A stretch of DNA of 64,000 nucleotides from the NCBI RefSeq assembly GCF_000424325.1, contig NZ_AUJR01000023.1, forward strand, positions 18,628 through 82,627, written 5' to 3'. The notes beneath the pieces were generated by a model. That model ran no database searches and was not told where the DNA came from. It worked only from the letters and a program-made list of their open reading frames with translations. Source of the stretch: [Clostridium] clostridioforme AGR2157. Lineage in GTDB: Bacteria > Bacillota > Clostridia > Lachnospirales > Lachnospiraceae. Position numbers and translations under genes: made by a program. Position 1 is the first letter of the stretch; the number at the start of each line of letters is the position of its first letter. Positions 17,410 through 25,682 of the stretch are shown here, piece after piece.

Positions 17410-17673
17410 TTACTCGGTAACATTAAGGCCTGCTAATTTAGCCAGCGCGACAACGGACTGACGGGATACTTTCTTGCCTTCATATTCCAGCAAATCGTCA
17501 GTGCTTCCGGTGAAAATGTCAGCACATTCTGCCTTCTTCAGGATAATACAGTCATCCTGAACCGTAATTTCAAGACCATCTTTCACATCCAAATCAAGGC
17601 TTCTTCTTAATTCGATGGGAAGGGTGATTCTGCCGAGTTCATCCAATTTACGGATAACACCTGTAGTTTTCAT
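17410..17673 (-). CDS. AbrB/SpoVT-type transition-state regulator
   Basis: This 87-residue DNA-binding protein has an N-terminal swapped-hairpin AbrB domain: TGVIRKLDELGRITLPIELR, then VKDGLEITVQDDCIILKK. The C-terminal 35 residues differ from B. subtilis AbrB and form a short multimerisation tail. A GGGGG site precedes the ATG on the minus strand. Such proteins repress stationary-phase and sporulation genes. It is transcribed away from the fatty acid operon and shares its upstream region, where a perfect 10-bp inverted repeat may be its binding site. Confidence 0.88.
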   Translation of the reverse strand: MKTTGVIRKLDELGRITLPIELRRSLDLDVKDGLEITVQDDCIILKKAECADIFTGSTDDLLEYEGKKVSRQSVVALAKLAGLNVTE

Positions 17674-17720
17674 GGTTAATACCCCCTTGTAAAATATATT
17701 CGCCCCATTTGTACAAATTT

Positions 17721-17749
17721 AACTTACCAAATTCAGGAAGCAAAGTCAA
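17721..17749 (-). promoter_or_regulatory. Probable promoter of the AbrB-type gene
   Basis: On the minus strand TTGACT (17749-17744) and TAAGTT (17726-17721) are 17 bp apart, about 50 bases before the start codon. The -10 match is only fair. Confidence 0.45.
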
Positions 17750-17775
17750 TATATGTAAATGTCAGATTTGGTAAG
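17723..17775. promoter_or_regulatory. 10-bp inverted repeat in the AbrB/fab divergent region
   Basis: CTTACCAAAT (17723-17732) and ATTTGGTAAG (17766-17775) are perfect inverted copies 33 bp apart; the left arm overlaps the -10 of the leftward promoter. A pair of sites for the AbrB-type protein itself is the simplest reading. Confidence 0.45.
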
Positions 17776-17822
17776 AAATGTAAGAGAACAGTAAAGTTAA
17801 CAAAAAGCGACAAAAATATTTC

Positions 17823-17851
17823 TTGACAAATACTTACGTTTCCTGTAGTAT
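17823..17851 (+). promoter_or_regulatory. Promoter of the fatty acid synthesis operon
   Basis: A perfect TTGACA (17823-17828), a 17 bp spacer and TAGTAT (17846-17851) with an upstream TG. The expected transcript start is near 17858, inside the palindrome described next. Confidence 0.75.
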
Positions 17852-17870
17852 TACTTTGATGTTCAAAGTA
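17852..17870. promoter_or_regulatory. FabT-type operator palindrome at the fab promoter
   Basis: TACTTTGA-TGT-TCAAAGTA is a perfect 8-bp dyad with a 3-bp centre, covering the expected transcription start. Its TTTGA-N3-TCAAA core is the pattern remembered for FabT sites of streptococci. A FabT homologue is encoded at 47654-48088. Binding by that protein is inference. Confidence 0.65.
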
Positions 17871-17942
17871 TTTCCTCTGAGCAAGCAAAAGAAGGAAGGC
17901 ATGAGTCCGCTGATTGCTGATGGATTCGGGAGGGTAAGAAAA

Positions 17943-18905
17943 ATGACAACGAGAATCGTAGGAACCGGTTCATATGTACCGGAGCAGATTGTGACCAATG
18001 ACGACCTTGCACAGATTGTGGAGACCAACGACGAGTGGATCCGCAGCCGAACGGGGATAGGGGCGAGAAGGATTGCCACCAACGAAGGTACCTCCTATAT
18101 GGCGGCTGAAGCCTCAGTTAATGCGCTGGAGAATGCAGGTGTAAAACCTGAGGAAATAGACCTTATACTGCTGGCCACCTCATCGCCGGATTACTGTTTT
18201 CCCAATGGGGCATGTGAGGTGCAGGGCAGGATAGGCGCGAAAAACGCAGCCTGCTGTGACATAAGCGCGGCCTGCACCGGTTTTGTCTATGCGCTGAATA
18301 CAGCTCATGCGTTTATAAGCAGCGGCATCTATAAGACAGCCCTTGTGATTGGTGCAGACGTACTCAGCAAGCTGATTGACTGGACGGACCGGGGAACCTG
18401 TGTGTTATTTGGAGACGGCGCAGGCGCAGTGGTGGTAAAAGCCGATGGAACCGGTATCCTGGGGATGAACATGCACTCAGACGGAACAAAAGGCGGATCG
18501 CTGACCTGCGGTTCCAGGACCAATGGCAATTTCCTTCTGGGCAAGAAGCCGGAGCTGGGATATATGACCATGGACGGCCAGGAGGTATTCAAATTTGCGG
18601 TGAAAAAAGTACCCCAATGCATAACCGAGGTGCTGGAAGACACAGGAGTGAAGGCGGAGGACGTCAGGTACTTTGCAATCCATCAGGCCAATTACCGGAT
18701 CATTGAATCCATAGCAAAACGCCTGAAGGTAAATGTGGACCGTTTCCCGGTCAACATGGAACACTATGGCAATACATCAGGGGCATCGGTTCCCATCCTG
18801 TTAGATGAGATGAACCGGAAGGGAATGCTGTCAGCCGGAGATAAAGTGGTGCTGTCCGGATTCGGTGCGGGCCTTACCTGGGGTGCGGCCCTGTTAGAGT
18901 GGTAA
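17943..18905 (+). CDS. fabH: Beta-ketoacyl-ACP synthase III
   Basis: This 320-residue condensing enzyme joins acetyl-CoA and malonyl-ACP to start each fatty acid. The catalytic triad is visible: Cys111 in ISAACTGFVYAL, His247 in FAIHQANYR and Asn277 in HYGNTSGASV. The start at 17943 follows GGGAGGG and gives the family N-terminus TTRIVGTGSYVPE; a longer open frame reaches into the promoter and is rejected. First gene of the eleven-gene operon ending at 28540. Confidence 0.95.
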   Translation: MTTRIVGTGSYVPEQIVTNDDLAQIVETNDEWIRSRTGIGARRIATNEGTSYMAAEASVNALENAGVKPEEIDLILLATSSPDYCFPNGACEVQGRIGAKNAACCDISAACTGFVYALNTAHAFISSGIYKTALVIGADVLSKLIDWTDRGTCVLFGDGAGAVVVKADGTGILGMNMHSDGTKGGSLTCGSRTNGNFLLGKKPELGYMTMDGQEVFKFAVKKVPQCITEVLEDTGVKAEDVRYFAIHQANYRIIESIAKRLKVNVDRFPVNMEHYGNTSGASVPILLDEMNRKGMLSAGDKVVLSGFGAGLTWGAALLEW

Positions 18906-18955
18906 AAATAAAATTATAATATAAATTAAGAAAATGTAAAAGGAGAACAACAACC

Positions 18956-19189
18956 ATGTTAGAGAAAATGAAAGAAATTATTGCAGAGCAGTTAAGCGTA
19001 GAGGCAGACTCTGTTACAGAGGCTTCCTCCTTCAAAGAAGATTTAGGCGTTGATTCCTTAGACCTGTTCGAGCTGGTTATGGCTCTTGAGGATGAGTACT
19101 CCGTAGAGATTCCTGCTGAGGACTTAGAGCAGTTAACCACTGTCGGAGAGGTTATGAACTACTTAAAAGCCAAGGGCGTAGAGGCATAA
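18956..19189 (+). CDS. acpP: Acyl carrier protein
   Basis: This 77-residue acidic carrier has the phosphopantetheine Ser34 in the DSLDLFELVM motif. It holds the growing acyl chain on its prosthetic group. AAAGGAG precedes the ATG. A hairpin at 19208-19240 follows and may adjust the amount of ACP relative to the enzymes downstream. Codon choice is heavily biased towards a few codons, as expected of a very abundant protein. Confidence 0.96.
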   Translation: MLEKMKEIIAEQLSVEADSVTEASSFKEDLGVDSLDLFELVMALEDEYSVEIPAEDLEQLTTVGEVMNYLKAKGVEA

Positions 19190-19207
19190 ATAGCAGATGG
19201 GGTTTGA

Positions 19208-19240
19208 CAACGGCGTGTGGATGATATTGAAGCACGCTGT
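19208..19240 (+). other. Stem-loop between acpP and fabK
   Basis: AACGGCGTG and CACGCTGTT pair over nine positions with one G-T pair. No T-run follows; a message-stabilising role for the acpP transcript is likely. Confidence 0.4.
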
Positions 19241-19288
19241 TACTTTAATAGGGGAGAGCCCAGGAAATGTAGAACTGGAGGTAGAACA

Positions 19289-20215
19289 ATGAACACAAGA
19301 ATTACAGAAATGTTAGGAATTGAATATCCTATTATTCAGGGCGGCATGGCCTGGGTAGCAGAACACAATCTGGCAGCAGCCGTATCAGAGGCAGGCGGTT
19401 TCGGACTGATTGGCGGTGCCAACGCACCTGGAGAAGTGGTGCGCGACGAGATTCGCAAGGCCAGGGAGCTGACAGATAAGCCTTTTGGCGTCAATGTCAT
19501 GCTGCTGAGCCCCCATGCGGATGACGTGGCAAAGGTGGTTGTGGAGGAAGGCATAAAGGTGGTTACCACCGGTGCCGGAAACCCCGAAAAGTATATGGAA
19601 ATGTGGAAGGCAGCGGGCATCAGGGTGATTCCCGTGGTTGCAAGCGTGGCTCTGGCCCGCCGTATGGAGAAGTATGGGGCGGACGCAGTGGTGGCTGAGG
19701 GCATGGAGTCCGGCGGCCATATAGGAGAGCAGACCACCATGACTCTGGTTCCCCAGGTGGCGGACGCTGTTTCCATCCCGGTTATCGCGGCAGGCGGTAT
19801 CGGAGACGGAAGAGGAATGGCCGCAGCCTTTATGCTGGGTGCTGAGGCAGTACAGATGGGAACCAGGTTCGTGGTTGCCAAAGAGTCCATTGTACATGAA
19901 AATTATAAGCAGCGCATTATCAAGGCCAAGGACATTGATTCCACGGTTACAGGACGCAGCCACGGCCATCCTGTAAGAGGACTCAGGAACCAGATGACCA
20001 GGGAATACATCAAGCTGGAGCAGGAGGGCAAGTCCTTTGAGGAGCTGGAGTACCTGACTCTGGGAACCCTGCGCAAGGCAGTCATGGAAGGCGATGTAAA
20101 CAGGGGAACCGTTATGGCCGGACAGATTGCAGGTATGATATCCAAGGAGCAGACCTGCAAGGAGATGATTGAGGAAATCATGGCGCAGGCAGGAAAGCTG
20201 ATGGGCTGGAACTAG
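19289..20215 (+). CDS. fabK: Enoyl-ACP reductase II (FMN-dependent)
   Basis: This 308-residue TIM-barrel flavoprotein performs the last reduction of each elongation cycle. It shows IIQGGMAWVAEHNLAAAV, AEGMESGGHIG (flavin phosphate region) and VIAAGGIGDGRGMAAAF. The start at 19289 follows TGGAGGT; upstream in-frame codons lie in the spacer. FabK replaces FabI, so triclosan resistance is expected from family knowledge. A second, longer FMN protein of the superfamily ends the operon at 27407. Confidence 0.93.
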   Translation: MNTRITEMLGIEYPIIQGGMAWVAEHNLAAAVSEAGGFGLIGGANAPGEVVRDEIRKARELTDKPFGVNVMLLSPHADDVAKVVVEEGIKVVTTGAGNPEKYMEMWKAAGIRVIPVVASVALARRMEKYGADAVVAEGMESGGHIGEQTTMTLVPQVADAVSIPVIAAGGIGDGRGMAAAFMLGAEAVQMGTRFVVAKESIVHENYKQRIIKAKDIDSTVTGRSHGHPVRGLRNQMTREYIKLEQEGKSFEELEYLTLGTLRKAVMEGDVNRGTVMAGQIAGMISKEQTCKEMIEEIMAQAGKLMGWN

Positions 20216-20253
20216 AGAATTGGGACAGGATTTAGGATAAGGAGATTACAGGT

Positions 20254-21177
20254 ATGAGCAAGATTGCATTTATTTTCCCTGGACAGGGAGCCCAGGCCTG
20301 CGGAATGGGTAAGGATTTCTATGAGCAGACTGAGACCGGAAAACGAATCTTTGACAAGGCAACGGAGTTAATGGGATTTTCCATGCCGGAGCTGTGTTTT
20401 GAGGAAAATGACAGGCTGGATATCACGGAATACACCCAGGCAGCCATGGTAACCGCCAGCATCGCCATGATGCGTGTTTTGGAAGAGAAGGGAATCAAGC
20501 CGGATGTGGCGGCGGGACTCAGCCTTGGAGAATACTGCGCCCTGGCAGCTGCCGGAGTCATGAGTGATGAGGATGCCATCCGGACAGTCCGCCAGAGGGG
20601 AATTCTCATGCAGGAGGCCGTACCTGTGGGCGAGGGGGCCATGGCAGCCATCCTGGCCCTGGACGCGGCAGCGATTGAAGAAGTGACAGGAGCCATGGAA
20701 GGCGTGTGGATTGCCAATTATAACTGTCCGGGACAGATTGTGATTTCCGGTGAGAAGGCAGCTGTGGAAGAAGCGTGTGAGAAGTTAAAGGCAGCCGGAG
20801 CAAAGAGGGCAGTGATGTTAAATGTCAGCGGACCCTTCCATTCCGGTATGCTGACAGCCGCAGGCGAAAAGCTGGGCCAGGTCCTTTCCCAGGTGGAGCT
20901 TCATGAGCCGCAGATTCCTTATGTGGCCAATGTGACGGCACAGTATGTAAAGAGCGCCGGAGAGGTGAAGGAACTGCTTACAAGGCAGGTTTCATCCTCA
21001 GTCAGATGGCAGCAGAGCGTGGAGGCCATGATTGGGGACGGCGTGGACACCTTCATCGAGATTGGCCCCGGTAAGACCCTGGCCGGTTTCATGAGGAAGA
21101 TAAGCCGGGACGTGAAGACCCTCAATGTGGAAAAGTTAGAAGATATCGGTAAAGTAGCGGAAACACTTAAATCATAA
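20254..21177 (+). CDS. fabD: Malonyl-CoA:ACP transacylase
   Basis: This 307-residue enzyme moves malonyl groups from CoA to ACP. The nucleophile elbow [10 protein letters not shown] holds the catalytic Ser near residue 90, and GPFHSGML holds the partner His near residue 197. The N-terminus [11 protein letters not shown] is the family signature. AAGGAG precedes the ATG. Tightly packed between fabK and fabG. Confidence 0.95.
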   Translation: MSKIAFIFPGQGAQACGMGKDFYEQTETGKRIFDKATELMGFSMPELCFEENDRLDITEYTQAAMVTASIAMMRVLEEKGIKPDVAAGLSLGEYCALAAAGVMSDEDAIRTVRQRGILMQEAVPVGEGAMAAILALDAAAIEEVTGAMEGVWIANYNCPGQIVISGEKAAVEEACEKLKAAGAKRAVMLNVSGPFHSGMLTAAGEKLGQVLSQVELHEPQIPYVANVTAQYVKSAGEVKELLTRQVSSSVRWQQSVEAMIGDGVDTFIEIGPGKTLAGFMRKISRDVKTLNVEKLEDIGKVAETLKS

Positions 21178-21194
21178 GCAGGAGGAGAGACCAT

Positions 21195-21935
21195 ATGCTG
21201 GAAGGAAAGATTGCACTGGTAACAGGCGCAAGCCGCGGAATCGGCCGTCAGATTGCCCTTACACTGGGCCGGGAAGGCGCAGCCGTAATCGTAAATTATA
21301 ATGGCTCTGCGGCAAAGGCAGAGGAAGTAGTGAAGGAAATCGAAGCAGCAGGAGGCAGGGCAGAGGCGGTTCAGTGCAATGTTTCCGATTTTGAGAGCTG
21401 CGGCAGGATGATGGCGGACGTGGTTTCCAGGTATGGCCGTCTGGATATCCTGGTGAACAATGCGGGAATCACCAGGGACAACCTGCTCATGAAGATGTCA
21501 GAGGAAGATTTCGACGCTGTCATCAGCACTAACCTGAAGGGCGTATTTAACTGCATCAAGCACATTTCCCGCCAGATGTTAAAGCAGAAGGCAGGAAGAA
21601 TCATCAACATCTCCTCCGTATCAGGGGTTCTGGGCAACGCGGGCCAGGCCAATTACTGCGCGGCCAAGGCCGGCGTCATCGGCATCACCAAATCAGCTGC
21701 CAGAGAGCTGGCCAGCAGGGGAATCACGGTGAATGCAGTGGCTCCTGGTTTCATTGCCACGGAGATGACCGATGTTCTCAGTGACAGCGTAAAGGCAGCT
21801 GCCACGGAGCAGATTCCAATGAAACATTTCGGAGGCACTGAAGACATTGCAGAGGCAGTTGCTTTCCTGGCTTCCGATAAGGCAGGATATATCACAGGCC
21901 AGGTCTTAAGCGTAGACGGCGGAATGGCCATGTAG
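21195..21935 (+). CDS. fabG: 3-oxoacyl-ACP reductase
   Basis: This 246-residue short-chain dehydrogenase reduces beta-ketoacyl-ACP with NADPH. It has the [13 protein letters not shown] cofactor loop, NNAG, a catalytic Ser in NISSVSG and the YxxxK pair in NYCAAKAG. The C-terminal [12 protein letters not shown] is typical. AGGAGGAG precedes the ATG, and only 17 bases separate it from fabD. Confidence 0.96.
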   Translation: MLEGKIALVTGASRGIGRQIALTLGREGAAVIVNYNGSAAKAEEVVKEIEAAGGRAEAVQCNVSDFESCGRMMADVVSRYGRLDILVNNAGITRDNLLMKMSEEDFDAVISTNLKGVFNCIKHISRQMLKQKAGRIINISSVSGVLGNAGQANYCAAKAGVIGITKSAARELASRGITVNAVAPGFIATEMTDVLSDSVKAAATEQIPMKHFGGTEDIAEAVAFLASDKAGYITGQVLSVDGGMAM

Positions 21936-21986
21936 GATGACCTGGAATATTTTCCCAGGCTGAAAAAGAACAGGAGTGAGATTAGT

Positions 21987-23225
21987 ATGAAAACAAGAGT
22001 AGTAGTAACCGGCATGGGCGCCATTACTCCCATTGGAAATGATGTGGAGAGCTTCTGGCAGGGACTTAAGGATAAGACAGTTGGAATCGGACCCATTACT
22101 TATTTTGACACAACCGATTATAAGTGCAAGCTGGCCGCAGAGGTAAAGGGATTTGACCCCAAACAGTACATGGATGCCAAGGCAGCCCGCCGTATGGAGG
22201 CATTTTCACAGTTTGCGGTGGCTGCATCCAAGGAAGCCCTGGAGCAGTCCGGCATTGATATGGAGAAGGAGGATCCCTACCGCGTAGGCGTGTGCGTGGG
22301 ATCCGGCATCGGCTCTCTCCAGGCCATGGAAAAGGATGTGAAGAAGCTTAACGAGAAGGGACCCAGCCGTGTGAATCCCCTTCTGGTACCTCTTATGATA
22401 AGCAACATGGCCGCAGGCAATGTTGCCATCCAGTTCGGACTTAAGGGAAAATGCTTCAACGTTGTAACTGCATGCGCAACCGGAACTCATTCCATCGGTG
22501 AGGCATTCCGAACCATTCAGTACGGCGAGGCGGATGTAATGGTGGCCGGCGGAGCAGAGGCCAGCATTACCCCAATCGGCATTGCGGGCTTTACATCTCT
22601 TACAGCCCTGAACACCACAGAGGACGCTTCCAGGGCATCCATCCCCTTTGACGAGGACAGAAATGGTTTTGTTATGGGCGAGGGAGCCGGCGTGGTAGTA
22701 CTGGAGTCCCTGGAACACGCAAAGGCCAGAGGAGCCAATATTCTGGCAGAGGTAGTGGGATACGGCGCCACCTGTGACGCATTCCACATCACTTCCCCGG
22801 CAGAGGACGGAAGCGGCGCAGCCCGTGCCATGGAGAACGCCATGGAGGATGCAGGCATCACGGCAGAGGATATTGACTATGTCAATGCCCACGGCACCAG
22901 CACCCATCACAATGATTTGTTTGAGACAAAGGCCATTAAGCTGGCTTTGGGAGACCATGCGGGAAAGGTGAAGATTAACTCCACCAAATCCATGATTGGC
23001 CATCTCCTGGGAGCAGCAGGCGGCGTGGAGTTTATCACCTGTGTGAAGTCCATCCAGGACGGATTTGTCCATGCCACAGCAGGACTTAAGAAGCCGGGAG
23101 AGGGCTGCGACCTGGATTACACCATGGGAGACGGCGTATCCATGAACGTGGATGTGGCCATCAGCAATTCCCTGGGATTTGGCGGACATAATGCCAGCCT
23201 GATTGTGAAAAAGTTCAGCGAATAA
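21987..23225 (+). CDS. fabF: Beta-ketoacyl-ACP synthase II
   Basis: This 412-residue elongating condensing enzyme has the Cys nucleophile in VTACATGTHSIGEA and the two catalytic His in NAHGTSTHHND and KSMIGHLLGAAGG. It begins RVVVTGMGAITPIGND. As the only elongating synthase in the operon, it probably carries most chain extension. It lies 51 bases after fabG. Confidence 0.96.
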   Translation: MKTRVVVTGMGAITPIGNDVESFWQGLKDKTVGIGPITYFDTTDYKCKLAAEVKGFDPKQYMDAKAARRMEAFSQFAVAASKEALEQSGIDMEKEDPYRVGVCVGSGIGSLQAMEKDVKKLNEKGPSRVNPLLVPLMISNMAAGNVAIQFGLKGKCFNVVTACATGTHSIGEAFRTIQYGEADVMVAGGAEASITPIGIAGFTSLTALNTTEDASRASIPFDEDRNGFVMGEGAGVVVLESLEHAKARGANILAEVVGYGATCDAFHITSPAEDGSGAARAMENAMEDAGITAEDIDYVNAHGTSTHHNDLFETKAIKLALGDHAGKVKINSTKSMIGHLLGAAGGVEFITCVKSIQDGFVHATAGLKKPGEGCDLDYTMGDGVSMNVDVAISNSLGFGGHNASLIVKKFSE

Positions 23226-23241
23226 TAGGAGGCCATGAGCT

Positions 23242-23760
23242 ATGAACGTAGATGAAATCATAAAATTGATGCAGGCAGTTTCTGACAACGGGCTGACCAG
23301 CCTGGAGTTAAAGGAAGGGGAGCTTAAGCTTTCCCTGAAGCGTGAAAAAGAGATGCCTCAGATTGTGACGGTAAGCGCCCCGTCCGCAGACGCGCCGCCC
23401 ATGCAGATGGCAGCTGTGCAGAACGGCCTGGCAGGCCCGTCCATGATGTCCCCGGCCATGATGCCCCAGGGCGTGATGACGCCTCAGGCAGCCCGGGATA
23501 CGGCTTCCGGCGCTGATATCGGTTCAGACAAGGTAGTTACCTCCCCCTTAGTGGGAACCTTCTACAATGCCTCCTCACCGGATGCAGCACCCTTTGTACA
23601 GGCGGGAGATACCGTGAAAAAGGGCCAGGTACTGGGAATTATCGAAGCCATGAAGCTGATGAATGAGATTGAGAGCGAATACGACGGCGTAGTGGAAGCT
23701 GTCCTTGTGAACAACGAGGAAGTGGTGGAATACGGCCAGCCATTGTTCCGCATCAAATAA
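23242..23760 (+). CDS. accB: Acetyl-CoA carboxylase biotin carboxyl carrier protein
   Basis: This 172-residue protein has the biotinyl domain at the C-terminus with Lys138 in IEAMKLMNEIES. Between residues about 45 and 90 is a Pro/Ala/Met-rich flexible linker, longer than usual. It carries CO2 on biotin from AccC to the carboxyltransferase. Its start lies 16 bases after the fabF stop. Confidence 0.95.
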   Translation: MNVDEIIKLMQAVSDNGLTSLELKEGELKLSLKREKEMPQIVTVSAPSADAPPMQMAAVQNGLAGPSMMSPAMMPQGVMTPQAARDTASGADIGSDKVVTSPLVGTFYNASSPDAAPFVQAGDTVKKGQVLGIIEAMKLMNEIESEYDGVVEAVLVNNEEVVEYGQPLFRIK

Positions 23761-23787
23761 CATCAAAAGACGGAGGGATTTAAGGAT

Positions 23788-24213
23788 ATGTTGATGGGAG
23801 TTAGAGAAATCCAGGAAATCATACCGCACAGGCATCCTTTCCTGCTGGTGGACTGTATCGAGGAGCTGGAACCGGGCGTGCGCGCCGTTGGCTATAAATG
23901 CGTGACCTATGATGAGTCATTTTTCAAGGGACACTTTCCCCAGGAGCCGGTCATGCCGGGCGTGCTGCTGATTGAGGCCCTGGCCCAGACAGGGGCAGTC
24001 GCCATTCTGTCCCAGGAAGGGTTCAAGGGAAAGGTGGCTTATTTTGGCGGCATCGAAAAGGCCAAGTTCAAACGCAAGGTAGTGCCGGGCGACAAGGTAA
24101 AGCTGGAATGCGAAATCATCAAGCAGAAGGGACCGGTTGGCGTGGGCAAGGCCACCGCAACGGTTGACGGAAAGCTGGCGGTGAGCGCAGAGCTTACATT
24201 CATGGTAGGTTAG
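23788..24213 (+). CDS. fabZ: 3-hydroxyacyl-ACP dehydratase
   Basis: This 141-residue hot-dog dehydratase has the catalytic His in IPHRHPFLLVD and Glu in EPVMPGVLLIEALAQ. It removes water from 3-hydroxyacyl-ACP. The ATG at 23788 is about ten bases from GGAGGG; a second ATG six bases on is also possible. No fabA or fabM isomerase is seen next to it, so the route to unsaturated acids is not visible here. Confidence 0.95.
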   Translation: MLMGVREIQEIIPHRHPFLLVDCIEELEPGVRAVGYKCVTYDESFFKGHFPQEPVMPGVLLIEALAQTGAVAILSQEGFKGKVAYFGGIEKAKFKRKVVPGDKVKLECEIIKQKGPVGVGKATATVDGKLAVSAELTFMVG

Positions 24214-24233
24214 GGAATCGAGGGAGAATGCCG

Positions 24234-25586
24234 ATGTTTAACAAGATTTTGATTGCCAATAGAGGTGAGATTGCGGTCCGCGTTATCCGGGCCTGCCGTG
24301 AGATGGGAATTCAGACCGTGGCCGTATATTCCGAGGCTGACAGGGACTGTCTTCACACCATGCTGGCTGACGAGGCCATCTGTATCGGGCCGGCGCCGTC
24401 CACGGACAGTTATCTGAATATTGAGAGGATTCTGGCTGCCACGGTGGCCATGAAGGCGGACGCCATCCATCCGGGATTCGGCTTCCTGTCTGAGAATGCC
24501 AGGTTTGCCAAGCTGTGCGCCGAGTGCAATATTGCGTTTATCGGACCCAGCGCGGAAATCATCAATAAGATGGGCAATAAATCCGAAGCCCGAAAGACCA
24601 TGATGGAAGCCGGGGTGCCTGTGGTGCCTGGCAGCAGGGAACCGGTGCACACGGCTGAGGACGGTCTGGCTATGGCAAAAGAAACCGGCTTCCCGGTGAT
24701 GATTAAGGCATCATCCGGCGGCGGCGGTAAGGGCATGAGGATTTCCAGGAGCCAGGAGGACTTTACGGAGCTGTTCAACGCGGCTCAGATGGAATCGGTG
24801 AAGGGATTTTCCGACGACACCATGTATATTGAGAAATACATTGAAAAGCCAAGGCATGTGGAATTCCAAATCATGGCCGACAAGCACGGCAATGTGGTAC
24901 ATCTGGGAGAGCGTGACTGCTCCATCCAGAGACGCCACCAGAAGGTGCTGGAGGAAGCCCCCTGTGATGTGATTTCCCCCGGCCTGCGAAAAGCCATGGG
25001 CGACACCGCTGTAAAGGCAGCCAAGGCAGTGGGATATGAGAACGCGGGAACCATTGAATTCCTTCTGGATAAGGATAAGAACTTCTATTTCATGGAGATG
25101 AATACCAGGATTCAGGTTGAGCATCCTGTTACTGAGATGGTCACGGGAATGGACCTGATTAAGGAGCAAATCCGGGTGGCGGCAGGGGAACCCTTAAGCG
25201 TCAGCCAGGAGGATGTGAGAATTGAAGGCCATGCCATTGAGTGCCGTATCAATGCAGAGAATCCGGCTAAGAACTTCATGCCCTGTCCGGGACGCATCAC
25301 CAATGTACACATTCCCGGAGGCAACGGAGTCCGTGTGGACACCCATATTTACAATGATTATAAGGTGCCTGCAAACTATGACTCCATGCTGATGAAGCTG
25401 ATAGTGTATGACAAGGACCGGGAGGCAGCCATCTCCAAGATGCGCAGCGCCCTGGGCGAGGTAATCATAGAGGGAATTGAGACAAATATCAACTTCCAGT
25501 ACGAAATCCTGGAAAATGACGCATTCCAGCAGGGAGATACAGATACCAGCTTTATTGAGAAGCATTTCCCGGACTATGTGCGGTGA
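24234..25586 (+). CDS. accC: Biotin carboxylase
   Basis: This 450-residue ATP-grasp enzyme carboxylates the biotin of AccB using bicarbonate. It begins FNKILIANRGEIAVRVIRAC, and shows the glycine-rich ATP loop SSGGGGKGMR, ERDCSIQRRHQK, EMNTRIQVEHPVTE with catalytic residues, and the closing FMPCPGRI region. The ATG at 24234 fits both the AGGGAGA spacing and the family start better than the ATG at 24228. Confidence 0.95.
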   Translation: MFNKILIANRGEIAVRVIRACREMGIQTVAVYSEADRDCLHTMLADEAICIGPAPSTDSYLNIERILAATVAMKADAIHPGFGFLSENARFAKLCAECNIAFIGPSAEIINKMGNKSEARKTMMEAGVPVVPGSREPVHTAEDGLAMAKETGFPVMIKASSGGGGKGMRISRSQEDFTELFNAAQMESVKGFSDDTMYIEKYIEKPRHVEFQIMADKHGNVVHLGERDCSIQRRHQKVLEEAPCDVISPGLRKAMGDTAVKAAKAVGYENAGTIEFLLDKDKNFYFMEMNTRIQVEHPVTEMVTGMDLIKEQIRVAAGEPLSVSQEDVRIEGHAIECRINAENPAKNFMPCPGRITNVHIPGGNGVRVDTHIYNDYKVPANYDSMLMKLIVYDKDREAAISKMRSALGEVIIEGIETNINFQYEILENDAFQQGDTDTSFIEKHFPDYVR

Positions 25587-25682
25587 TTTTGGTCCCCTGG
25601 CGGAAAGGAAACTTCGACGATACTAAGCCCGAAAAGACCTCGCTAAGTATCGCTAAGTGCTCAATGCAGAAAGGAAATCGCT

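Noticed and set aside
22206..23288. 360-codon minus-strand frame opposite fabF
   Set aside because: fabF is complete with all catalytic residues; the antisense frame is His/Cys-rich without domains or ribosome site.
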